This document shows positions 1-5,417 of a DNA stretch of 6,136 nucleotides, one piece after another. How positions within the stretch are numbered: the first letter of the stretch is position 1; each line of letters starts with the position of its first letter. The position numbers were made by a program, and so were the translations under genes. The stretch is from Minisyncoccota bacterium (lineage in GTDB: Bacteria > Patescibacteriota > Minisyncoccia > UBA6257 > XYB1-36-10). The notes under the pieces are model-generated. The model did no database searches and was not told where the DNA came from. It saw nothing but the letters and a program-made list of their open reading frames with translations. Location of the stretch: contig JAQVXM010000039.1 of NCBI GenBank assembly GCA_028709185.1, positions 1 to 6,136 on the forward strand, read 5' to 3'.

Positions 1-312
1 ATGAGAGTGCCAGTTATAACCGGATCTTCTGCAGATATAACATTTTTAGCAAAAAGAAAAACAAGCGTAGAAGAAGTGAATGATATTTTAAGGAAAGCGG
101 CGATGGAGGAGAGATGGCAAGGAGTTTTAAAAGTAACAGACGAACCTCTCGTTTCAGGAGATATAATCGGAGAGCCAGTCGGAGCGATTGTAGATTTATC
201 TTTTACAAAGGTGGTGGACGGAGATTTAGTAAAGGTTTTATCCTGGTATGACAATGAATGGGGGTATGTGGCGACTCTCATAAAGCATGTTTTGAAAGCA
301 GTTAAGGATTAA
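1..312 (+). CDS. gap: Glyceraldehyde-3-phosphate dehydrogenase, C-terminal part (5' end outside window)
   Basis: This is the last 103 residues of GAPDH, the cytoplasmic glycolytic enzyme that converts glyceraldehyde 3-phosphate, NAD(P)+ and phosphate to 1,3-bisphosphoglycerate. The visible part belongs to the catalytic domain. RVPV at residues 2-5 is the conserved Arg-Val-Pro segment whose Arg helps bind phosphate. EPLVSGDIIG (48-57) matches the usual EP-L-V-S-x-D-x-x-G strand. WYDNEWGY (82-89) is the family signature, with the Asn that contacts the nicotinamide. The catalytic Cys and the NAD-binding Rossmann half lie upstream of the window. The ATG at base 1 is almost certainly an internal Met, because the family has about 230 further residues before RVP. 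The protein ends a dozen residues after WYDNEWGY, as expected for a complete C-terminus. The stop is followed 20 bp later by rpiB, suggesting one transcript. Confidence 0.96.
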   Translation: MRVPVITGSSADITFLAKRKTSVEEVNDILRKAAMEERWQGVLKVTDEPLVSGDIIGEPVGAIVDLSFTKVVDGDLVKVLSWYDNEWGYVATLIKHVLKAVKD

Positions 313-332
313 AATTATTTTTTTGAGAAAAA

Positions 333-794
333 ATGTTGATTTATATAGCCGCAGATCATAAAGGGTTCAGGTTAAAAAACGAAATAATCGGTTTTTTAAA
401 GCAACAGGGATATGACCCAAAAGATTTCGGGAATGAGAATTATGAAGAAGGAGACGATTATCCGGATTTTGCAGAGAAACTTTCAAGAGAAATAAAATTG
501 GCAGCGGTGACGGGAGAAGCGAGAGGAATTCTTATATGCGGTTCGGGAGCGGGAATGAATATCGTAGCAAATAAGTTTGAAGGAGTGAGAGCGACGATTG
601 GATTTTCTACAGATCAGGTTTTTGATGCGAGGCAAGAAGACGATATAAATGTGCTTGTTTTAGCGTCCAGTTTTCTTGACGAAAATAAAGCAATGGAGAT
701 TTTAAAGGTTTTTTTAAAGACGCCTTTTTCAGGAGAAGAAAGACATAAAAGAAGAATTGAAAAGATAAAAAGAATAGAATTAGTAAACGATTGA
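333..794 (+). CDS. rpiB: Ribose-5-phosphate isomerase B (RpiB/LacA/LacB family)
   Basis: This predicted cytoplasmic enzyme interconverts ribose 5-phosphate and ribulose 5-phosphate in the non-oxidative pentose-phosphate pathway. At 153 residues it has the usual length. The N-terminal AADHKG (6-11) carries the conserved Asp8-His9 pair. DYPDFA (42-47) is conserved. ILICGSGAGMNIVANK (66-81) holds Cys69 at the position of the catalytic base of E. coli RpiB, within the phosphate/anion-hole loop. GEERHKRRIEKI (134-145) corresponds to the C-terminal phosphate-binding Arg/His region. One oddity is the segment usually reading HND-x-N-(I/V)-L, which here is EDDINVL (102-108), so the His credited with sugar ring opening is replaced by Glu. 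The start gives the canonical N-terminal strand directly; the upstream sequence (GAGAAAA) has no real Shine-Dalgarno. The stop is TGA, which argues against UGA recoding in this organism. Confidence 0.95.
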   Translation: MLIYIAADHKGFRLKNEIIGFLKQQGYDPKDFGNENYEEGDDYPDFAEKLSREIKLAAVTGEARGILICGSGAGMNIVANKFEGVRATIGFSTDQVFDARQEDDINVLVLASSFLDENKAMEILKVFLKTPFSGEERHKRRIEKIKRIELVND

Positions 795-830
795 TTATTT
801 ATTTTTTTAATTATTAATTTTTAATCAGTC
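789..830 (+). other. Imperfect AT-rich stem-loop over the rpiB stop codon
   Basis: GATTGATTA (789-797) can pair with TAATCAGTC (822-830), giving a 9-bp stem with one G-U wobble and a 24-nt AT-rich loop. It overlaps the rpiB stop codon. No T-tract follows the right arm, so it is not a convincing intrinsic terminator. It could slow RNA decay or weakly separate rpiB from rpe. In sequence this AT-rich it could also be chance. Confidence 0.2.
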
Positions 831-897
831 AGACAGTTAAAAAAGAAGACGGTTTATATTAAAAATAGATTTATATTTATTAATAAGGGCGGGCGTC

Positions 898-903
898 TAT
901 AAA
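898..903 (+). promoter_or_regulatory. Possible -10 element for rpe
   Basis: TATAAA at 898-903 lies in the 125-bp rpiB-rpe spacer. It would place a transcript start near 910, about 10 nt before the rpe ATG. A second TATAAAAT sits at 911-918, immediately before the ATG. No good -35 hexamer is visible about 17 bp upstream. An 8-bp direct repeat, TTTATATT, occurs at 853-860 and 870-877. Support is only the motif, the position in the only sizeable gap of the metabolic block and the very short leader it would give. Confidence 0.25.
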
Positions 904-919
904 GAACAGCTATAAAATT

Positions 920-1555
920 ATGGAGGTGATACCAAGCATAAACGAAGAAAATCTTGAAGGAATAAAAGAAAAATTTAAAATTGTCGAGAAAATCGGAGCG
1001 GAGTGGGCGCAATTTGATTTTTCAGACGGAACATTCGGAGAGAGAAAGGTTTTTATAAATCCCGAAGATTTCAAAGAAATTAACAGCAAAATAAAAATTG
1101 AAATAGATTTTATGGTTCAGGAGCCGGAAAAAAAAATATTGCCATGGCTTCTTACGGGAAAAATAAAAAGGGCAATTTTTCATTTAGAAACTTTAAGCGA
1201 TATTGAATTAATAAAAAGAATTTGTCTTGAAAATGGAGTAGAGCCGGGAATTTCTATTTTGTTTTCAACCGGAAATGAAATGATTTTTCCTTTTTTAAAA
1301 GAGTTTAATTTTTTTCAGGTACTGGCGGTATCACCCGGATTTTCCGGACAGAATTTTAAACAAGAAACAATCGAGAAAATAAAATTTTTGCGAGAGAACA
1401 TATCAGATGATAAAATAATAGAAGTGGATGGAGGAATAAACGAGGAAACGGCAAGAAGCGCAAAAGAAGCGGGTGTAAATATTCTTGTATCTTCATCTTT
1501 TATTTTTAATAATCCAGATCCGTTTTTTGCTTATAAAAAACTTTCAGAAATTTAA
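920..1555 (+). CDS. rpe: Ribulose-phosphate 3-epimerase family protein with altered metal site
   Basis: This is a 211-residue TIM-barrel protein of the family that epimerises ribulose 5-phosphate and xylulose 5-phosphate. Family landmarks in order are: strand 1 EVIPSI (2-7) with the substrate-contacting Ser6; WAQFDFSDGTF (29-39), matching the family's W-x-H-x-D-x-M-D-G-x-F; IDFMV (62-66), matching V-H-L-M-V; VSPGFSGQNF (137-146), matching the N-P-G-F-G-G-Q-x-F phosphate loop; and EVDGGIN (168-174) with the catalytic or metal Asp170. Both Asp ligands (33 and 170) are kept, but the two His metal ligands become Gln31 and Asp63. Activity is therefore plausible but unproven. The ATG is chosen because strand 1 begins at residue 2; a later start would remove it. 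There is no upstream Shine-Dalgarno. The gene sits 125 bp after rpiB and 6 bp before pilC. Confidence 0.85.
   Translation: MEVIPSINEENLEGIKEKFKIVEKIGAEWAQFDFSDGTFGERKVFINPEDFKEINSKIKIEIDFMVQEPEKKILPWLLTGKIKRAIFHLETLSDIELIKRICLENGVEPGISILFSTGNEMIFPFLKEFNFFQVLAVSPGFSGQNFKQETIEKIKFLRENISDDKIIEVDGGINEETARSAKEAGVNILVSSSFIFNNPDPFFAYKKLSEI
922..930 (+). other. Shine-Dalgarno-like sequence inside the rpe start
   Basis: GGAGGTGAT overlaps codons 1-4 of rpe and matches the textbook complement of the 16S rRNA 3' end. It lies downstream of the ATG, where it cannot serve that start normally. The only codon at a suitable distance is an in-frame ATA (938-940), which would delete the conserved first strand. 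It is most simply a by-product of encoding Met-Glu-Val-Ile, although it could stall or re-recruit ribosomes. Confidence 0.5.
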
Positions 1556-1561
1556 AATCAA

Positions 1562-2770
1562 ATGAAATATCGCTACATTGCTTCAGAAATAAACGGGAAA
1601 GTAGCGGAAGGAGAGATTGAAGCGGAGGGACCGGCGGAAGTTTTGGAAATACTTGCCGAAAAAGGTCTTAGACCTATTTCTATCAAACCGGCCAAGAGCC
1701 TTTCTTTTGCTTCCCGTTCTCTTTTTAGAGGGAGCGTGAATACTTCAGATAAAGTTTTTTTAACCAAATATCTGGCTTTGATGTTGAAGGTGGGAACGGA
1801 TTTGTTAAAAGCTATAAATATTTTAATAGATGATTTTGATAAGCCGGCAGTGAAAGATATTTTGCTTGAAGTAAGGCGGACACTCGAAAAGGGACAACCG
1901 TTTTATTCCACTTTTGCCAAACACAAAAATTCTTTCTCGCCTGTTTTTGTGAGTTTAATAAGGGCGGGAGAAACATCAGGAAATTTGGAAAAAGTTTTCG
2001 AAGATTTGTCGGTTTCGCTTGAAAAGGAACAAGTTTTGAAAAATAAAATAAGATCAGCGATGGTTTATCCATTACTACTTCTTGCAATGTCTTTTGTAAT
2101 GGTGATGTTTTTAGTGACTTTTGCTTTGCCAAAAATTTCCGGAATGTTTCAAACAGGAAGTTTTGAACCGCCACTTTTTTCAAAAGTAGTATTTGCGGTG
2201 GGAGGATTTTTAGGCGATTACATGTTTATATTTTTTCCGTTTCTAGTTGTTTTAATCGGAGGGGGAGCATTTTTTTTCATAAAAACAGGAGCGGGAAGAA
2301 AAATTTTTTTCAGAATCGTGGATTATATTCCGGTCGTAAGCGGAGTTCTAAAAAAAATAGCCTTACAAAGATTTGCCACGACTTTGTCATCTTTAATGAG
2401 ATCGGGACTTCCGATATTAGACGCGATTGAAATAACATCGGAAGCGGTTGGAAATGAAGAAATAAGAGCAAGTTTAATGAGGATTTCCAGGGAAGGAATT
2501 TCAAAAGGATTAACTATGGGAGATGCTTTTAAAAGAGAAAGAAATTTTCCAAAAGTGGTAAGCAATTTAATCGCAGTTTCGGAAAAGGCCGGTCATGTTG
2601 AAGACGTGCTTGATACTTTAGCGAATTTTTACGAGACGGAAATAGATGTTTCCATAAAAGCATTAGTGTCTTTCATCGAACCTATAATGCTTTTACTTTT
2701 GGGTTTGGTAATCGGAGGCATCGCGCTCGCGGTTATTATTCCTGTTTATCAATTAGTCGGTCAATTTTAA
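1562..2770 (+). CDS. pilC: Type IV pilus / type II secretion inner-membrane platform protein PilC/GspF
   Basis: This polytopic cytoplasmic-membrane protein couples the assembly ATPase to pilin insertion. At 402 residues it matches the PilC/GspF length. The N-terminal cytosolic region (1-45, YRYIASEINGKVAEGEIEA) is the typical PilC opening. Two T2SSF repeats follow, at about 65-188 and 268-390. Paired motifs mark them: MLKVGTDLLKAINIL (74-88) with MRSGLPILDAIEI (279-291), and RAGETSGNLEKVFEDL (134-149) with SEKAGHVEDVLDTLANFYE (340-358). Predicted membrane spans are about 168-188, 222-242 and 372-394. The last ends in the usual FIEPIMLLLLGLVIGGIALAVIIP pattern (371-394). It starts 6 bp after rpe without a visible Shine-Dalgarno, and a prepilin follows 7 bp after its stop, so an operon with both is likely. 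The partner ATPase PilB and peptidase PilD are not in the window. Confidence 0.96.
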   Translation: MKYRYIASEINGKVAEGEIEAEGPAEVLEILAEKGLRPISIKPAKSLSFASRSLFRGSVNTSDKVFLTKYLALMLKVGTDLLKAINILIDDFDKPAVKDILLEVRRTLEKGQPFYSTFAKHKNSFSPVFVSLIRAGETSGNLEKVFEDLSVSLEKEQVLKNKIRSAMVYPLLLLAMSFVMVMFLVTFALPKISGMFQTGSFEPPLFSKVVFAVGGFLGDYMFIFFPFLVVLIGGGAFFFIKTGAGRKIFFRIVDYIPVVSGVLKKIALQRFATTLSSLMRSGLPILDAIEITSEAVGNEEIRASLMRISREGISKGLTMGDAFKRERNFPKVVSNLIAVSEKAGHVEDVLDTLANFYETEIDVSIKALVSFIEPIMLLLLGLVIGGIALAVIIPVYQLVGQF

Positions 2771-2777
2771 AAAATAC

Positions 2778-3941
2778 ATGGGGAAAAAGAAAATTTTATT
2801 TAAAAAAATGATTTTAAAAAAGAACGGGTTTACGTTACTTGAAATGGTTATTTCTGTCGGGATATTGGCTGTTTTATCAATAGTAGGAACAACGGGAGTA
2901 ATGTCGGTTCGGACAAAAAAAATGTTAGATGGGGAAGCGGATACGATTCTTACAACCATAAGAGAGACGCAGGATAAGGCTTTAAAACAGGAGGAAGCAA
3001 CCGCTTGGGGAATAAAATTTTTTAATCAAACTGAGGGAGATGATTATTATGTCCAATATTACGGAGCAAGTTTTGAAACCGGAACGCAAAAGTCGATTTT
3101 TTATCTTCCGAAGTCGATTCAATTTTTATATCCAACAGATGGAAATAGCGTGGAAATGTTTGTGACAAAAGCGACAGGAGTGCCGTCCGCGGAAAATTAT
3201 ATAGATATAGGAGCAACGGGAGTGGAAGGAAGTTACAGAATAAGACTAGATCCGAGAGGCAAGGCGGAAAAGATAAGAAACGGCTATGGGCTTTTAGCTT
3301 ATTATAAATTTGATGATCCGGCTTCGGCAGTTTCAGCGTTTGATTCCAGCGGAAAATATACGAATGCGTTAATAACGGGAGCAGTTTCGGGAGCGGTCGG
3401 AAAAATACAAAGAGCTTTGACTTTTAACGGAACGAGCGCTTATGCCAGAGCGAGCGGGTTTACCGATCTTGGAATCAGTAATCAAGCTTATACATTTACG
3501 GGTTGGATAAAGTTAGGAAGCGGAGAAACAGACGGAAATATTATTCATATGTCAGGCAATGATGCCGGATCAGGATGGTGCTTGCCGCCGGTAGCGGTAG
3601 TTGGCGGAAAAATAAGAGGATACAGTTTTAATGGTGGCGGGGTGTCAGCGACCGGAACGACGACTTTGAGTTCCGGAGTTTGGTATTATTTCGCGAATAC
3701 ATGGGACGCAACAAATGGTTTAAAAATATATCTGAATGGACAACTTGAAAAAGCAACAGCGCAATCGACATATGTGGCGAGCGGAAATAGTAACTATATA
3801 TTTTTTGGTTTTAATCCGCCGATTTCCTGCTCTGGAAATACAGGTTGGTTTTTGGGAGCAATCGATGAAGTGAGAATTTACAAAAGAGCGCTTTCCGCAA
3901 AAGAAATAAAAGATTTATATAAAGAAACGGAAGAAAGGTAG
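2778..3941 (+). CDS. GspH-like type IV prepilin fused to a C-terminal LamG domain
   Basis: This 387-residue protein has a prepilin N-terminus and a lectin-like C-terminus. KKNGFTLLEMVISVGILAVLSIVG (14-37) is a classical prepilin processing site: cleavage after Gly17, Phe18 at +1, Glu22 at +5, then a hydrophobic helix that packs into the pilus core. Residues 50-165 resemble a GspH/FimT-type minor pseudopilin body (helix, then beta-rich, ending in R-I-R-L-D-P-R-G). From 170 to the end is a LamG/concanavalin-like jelly roll (Laminin_G_3 type): LLAYYKFDD (172-180), ALTFNGTSAYA (213-223), YTFTGWIKL (238-246), GLKIYLNG (314-321) and the hallmark AIDEVRIYKRALSAKEIKDLY (361-381). Such domains often bind glycans or proteins. 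Cys268 and Cys351 could form a disulfide. The start may instead be ATG 2808 (Met11), giving a normal 7-residue leader; neither start has a clear Shine-Dalgarno. Likely role: adhesive minor or tip pilin. Confidence 0.88.
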   Translation: MGKKKILFKKMILKKNGFTLLEMVISVGILAVLSIVGTTGVMSVRTKKMLDGEADTILTTIRETQDKALKQEEATAWGIKFFNQTEGDDYYVQYYGASFETGTQKSIFYLPKSIQFLYPTDGNSVEMFVTKATGVPSAENYIDIGATGVEGSYRIRLDPRGKAEKIRNGYGLLAYYKFDDPASAVSAFDSSGKYTNALITGAVSGAVGKIQRALTFNGTSAYARASGFTDLGISNQAYTFTGWIKLGSGETDGNIIHMSGNDAGSGWCLPPVAVVGGKIRGYSFNGGGVSATGTTTLSSGVWYYFANTWDATNGLKIYLNGQLEKATAQSTYVASGNSNYIFFGFNPPISCSGNTGWFLGAIDEVRIYKRALSAKEIKDLYKETEER

Positions 3942-3947
3942 TATAAT
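3942..3947 (+). promoter_or_regulatory. Possible -10 box before the second prepilin
   Basis: A perfect TATAAT directly follows the TAG stop of the LamG prepilin. It would initiate near 3954, leaving a leader of about 64 nt that includes the palindrome at 3970-3988. No convincing -35 and no TG extension are present, so this is a candidate only. It could give the second prepilin independent expression. Confidence 0.3.
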
Positions 3948-3969
3948 TAAAATAACAAAAGAGAAGAAA

Positions 3970-3988
3970 AAAGTTAACGATTAACTTT
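3970..3988 (+). repeat. Perfect 8-bp inverted repeat with 3-nt centre
   Basis: AAAGTTAA (3970-3977), CGA, TTAACTTT (3981-3988) form a perfect inverted repeat in the 76-bp gap between the two prepilin genes. On the + strand no T-tract follows, so a + strand terminator is unlikely. On the - strand the right arm runs into TTTTTTCTTCTC, a terminator-like shape, but no gene reads that way. Alternatives are a repressor operator just downstream of the TATAAT at 3942, or a hairpin that tunes translation of the second prepilin. Confidence 0.5.
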
Positions 3989-4017
3989 GTGAATATTAAA
4001 AGAATAAAAAAAGAGAG

Positions 4018-4659
4018 ATGAAAAAAAATTTCACAATAAAATGGTTTAAAAATTCTTCAGGACAGGCCTTAATGGAACTTTTAGTCGGAGTGGGAATAGG
4101 AGCGATAATTCTCGGTTCGACAGTCGGCATAGCCAGAGTTTCGGTGCGTTCCAATTCGGATGTGAGAAAAATGAAAACAGCGACTTTTTTAGCAAAAGAA
4201 ATAGAAGTGAATCTGGAAGTTTTTGCTGACGCAAATTGGAACGGGTTTTATGGATTATCGAAAGGCGAGAACAATCATTATTATTTAACAACGACTTCTT
4301 CGCCTTTTGTTTCGACATCCGGAGAGGAGATAATAACTCAAGACGGCGTTCCATATAAAAGATATTTTTATGTGGAAAATGTTTACAGGTCAGACTCGAA
4401 TGATTCAATTGTAAGTTCCGGAGGATCGCTTGATCCGTCGACGCAAAAGACAACAATAAAAGTTACTTGGCAGGGAGAAGAGGGAGAAGTAACTTTAGTA
4501 AATTATTTAGCAAGATACAGAAACTTTTCTTTCAATCAATCGGATTGGTTTGGGGGTTATGGAATAGACGGTCCACTTTCTTTTTCCAGCAATGTTTTTT
4601 CGACTTCAACAACAGTTTCAGTCGGAACGGCCGGAGTTTTAAAATTGCAAGGATATTAA
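4018..4659 (+). CDS. Minor type IV prepilin-like protein with G|Q processing site
   Basis: This 213-residue protein has a prepilin-like N-terminus. SSGQALMELLVGVGIGAIILGSTVGIA (13-39) gives predicted cleavage after Gly15, Gln16 at +1 and Glu20 at +5, followed by one hydrophobic helix. The leader is basic (MKKNFTIKWFKN). Gln at +1 in place of Phe or Met is unusual for type IVa pilins and recalls Tad-type or minor pilins. The remaining body (40-213) is Ser/Thr-rich and beta-like, with no cysteines and no domain I recognise. A helix with KMKTATFLAKEIEVNLEVF (51-69) matches the amphipathic stretch after the core helix in PilV/GspI/GspJ-like minor pilins. AGAGAG abutting the ATG is at best a weak ribosome signal. 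It follows the LamG prepilin by 76 bp and is closed by a terminator at its stop. Likely a minor pilus subunit; exact type not assignable. Confidence 0.8.
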   Translation: MKKNFTIKWFKNSSGQALMELLVGVGIGAIILGSTVGIARVSVRSNSDVRKMKTATFLAKEIEVNLEVFADANWNGFYGLSKGENNHYYLTTTSSPFVSTSGEEIITQDGVPYKRYFYVENVYRSDSNDSIVSSGGSLDPSTQKTTIKVTWQGEEGEVTLVNYLARYRNFSFNQSDWFGGYGIDGPLSFSSNVFSTSTTVSVGTAGVLKLQGY

Positions 4660-4685
4660 AAAAAATAATATCCACAGATTTTTTT
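4651..4685 (+). terminator. Intrinsic terminator closing the pilus block
   Basis: GGATATTA (4651-4658) pairs perfectly with TAATATCC (4666-4673) around a seven-A loop. After ACAGA comes a run of seven T (4679-4685), then ATTTAATTTT. The left arm contains the stop codon of the second prepilin. The stem is AT-rich with only two G-C pairs, at its base, and the T-run starts five bases after the stem, so efficiency may be modest. The position at a gene end, directly before a strong promoter, supports the call. Confidence 0.6.
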
Positions 4686-4696
4686 ATTTAATTTTC

Positions 4697-4705
4697 TGTT
4701 ATAAT
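4697..4705 (+). promoter_or_regulatory. Extended -10 promoter for the DUF1566 gene
   Basis: TGTTATAAT (4697-4705) is a perfect extended -10 element (TGnTATAAT), for which a weak -35 suffices; none is obvious around 4677-4682. Initiation would be near 4712, leaving a roughly 10-nt leader with AAAGGGA (4712-4718) just before the ATG at 4722. That is one of the few Shine-Dalgarno-like sequences in the window. With the terminator just upstream, it marks a new transcription unit. Confidence 0.6.
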
Positions 4706-4721
4706 TTCCATAAAGGGATCA

Positions 4722-5417
4722 ATGAATTTAAAAAGTAAAAAAGGTTTTTTTTCTTTTAGCAATTTAACGTGGATAATTGTGATCAGCGCAGTTTTATTGG
4801 CTACTGTTTTTTACTATAATTCAAAAATAAAAAAAATAGAGAAAAAACAAGCGGAAGAAAATGTGAGCGCGGAAAAAGTGACGCAGGTTTCTCAAGAAAA
4901 TAGCGGACAAATTTTTGACGATCGAAGCGTGAATGAAATAAACAGTAGTATATGGAAAGATGTGGGAGGTTCGCCTTTTAAAAATTATAAGGAAATAAAA
5001 TATACGACGGAAGGAAAAATTATAGGACTTTATTCCGGAGAAACTAAATTTGATGAGTTATCGGGGCTTGTTTGGAGCGCGCCATCCAATTTTCCTTTAA
5101 GCAATCAATTTACAATAAACAAAGAAGGGAAAATTTCAGGCGGAGCGGCAAATGGTTTTTGCGCGGAATTGAATAAAATAGAATATGCCGGTTTTGATAA
5201 TTGGAGATTACCAACACAAAAAGAATTAATGCAGGGTTATATAGACGGGGCAAGCAGTTCGCTTATAGACAGGCCCTATTATTTTTGGTCGGGGACGGAA
5301 TTTTTTGGAGACGCAACAAGAGCGTGGAGGATGAATTTAAGAGCGGGAGATATGTTGAGCAGTCTTAAAAAAGAAAATTTAACAAATAGCGTCATATGCG
5401 TAGCCGAAACAAGGTAA
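4722..5417 (+). CDS. Membrane-anchored DUF1566 (Lcl_C-like) domain protein
   Basis: This 231-residue, probably cell-surface protein has a short basic N-terminus, one membrane segment (about 15-32) acting as a signal anchor, and a charged, possibly coiled-coil linker (34-50, KIKKIEKKQAEE). A DUF1566-type ectodomain covers about 113-228. Its landmarks are GLVWS (115-119), FCAELN (146-151), GFDNWRLPTQKEL (157-169), FWSGTE (188-193), AWRMNL (201-206) and VICV (224-227). Cys147 and Cys226 are placed to form a disulfide. The family occurs in secreted and adhesive proteins, including the C-terminal domain of Legionella collagen-like protein; no enzymatic activity is known to me. The N-terminus SKKGFFSF looks like a prepilin leader (Gly8|Phe9), but +5 is Ser, not Glu, so I do not call it a pilin. 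It has its own promoter and overlaps the next gene by 22 bp, suggesting a co-expressed pair. Confidence 0.85.
   Translation: MNLKSKKGFFSFSNLTWIIVISAVLLATVFYYNSKIKKIEKKQAEENVSAEKVTQVSQENSGQIFDDRSVNEINSSIWKDVGGSPFKNYKEIKYTTEGKIIGLYSGETKFDELSGLVWSAPSNFPLSNQFTINKEGKISGGAANGFCAELNKIEYAGFDNWRLPTQKELMQGYIDGASSSLIDRPYYFWSGTEFFGDATRAWRMNLRAGDMLSSLKKENLTNSVICVAETR

Noticed and set aside
1..3. ATG at base 1 as a true gene start
   Set aside because: It precedes the internal GAPDH motif RVP. The family requires a Rossmann domain and catalytic Cys upstream, so the window simply begins inside the gene.
792..794. Possible UGA recoding (Gly), as in some Patescibacteria lineages
   Set aside because: TGA ends rpiB exactly at the expected family length, and no gene has an in-frame TGA at a conserved position. 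Other genes end in TAA or TAG.
847..898. AGACG (847-851) and CGTCT (894-898) as a hairpin or riboswitch in the rpiB-rpe spacer
   Set aside because: A 5-bp stem closing a 42-nt AT-rich loop is too weak, and no known riboswitch core is recognisable.
4046..4456. 136-codon minus-strand open frame opposite the second prepilin
   Set aside because: It is antisense to a well-supported prepilin, with no recognisable motif and low-complexity Leu/Ser-rich translation. The same reasoning applies to minus-strand frames at 1573-1767, 1812-2183, 2310-2565, 2753-2959, 3022-3216, 5443-5658 and 5893-6123.
4467..4691. 74-codon plus-strand frame overlapping the end of the second prepilin
   Set aside because: It is out of frame with the prepilin, has Phe/Arg-rich low-complexity translation, and runs through the hairpin terminator.
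4722..5417. DUF1566 gene as a target of a diversity-generating retroelement
   Set aside because: No reverse transcriptase gene and no near-duplicate template repeat of the 3' end of the gene are seen in the window.
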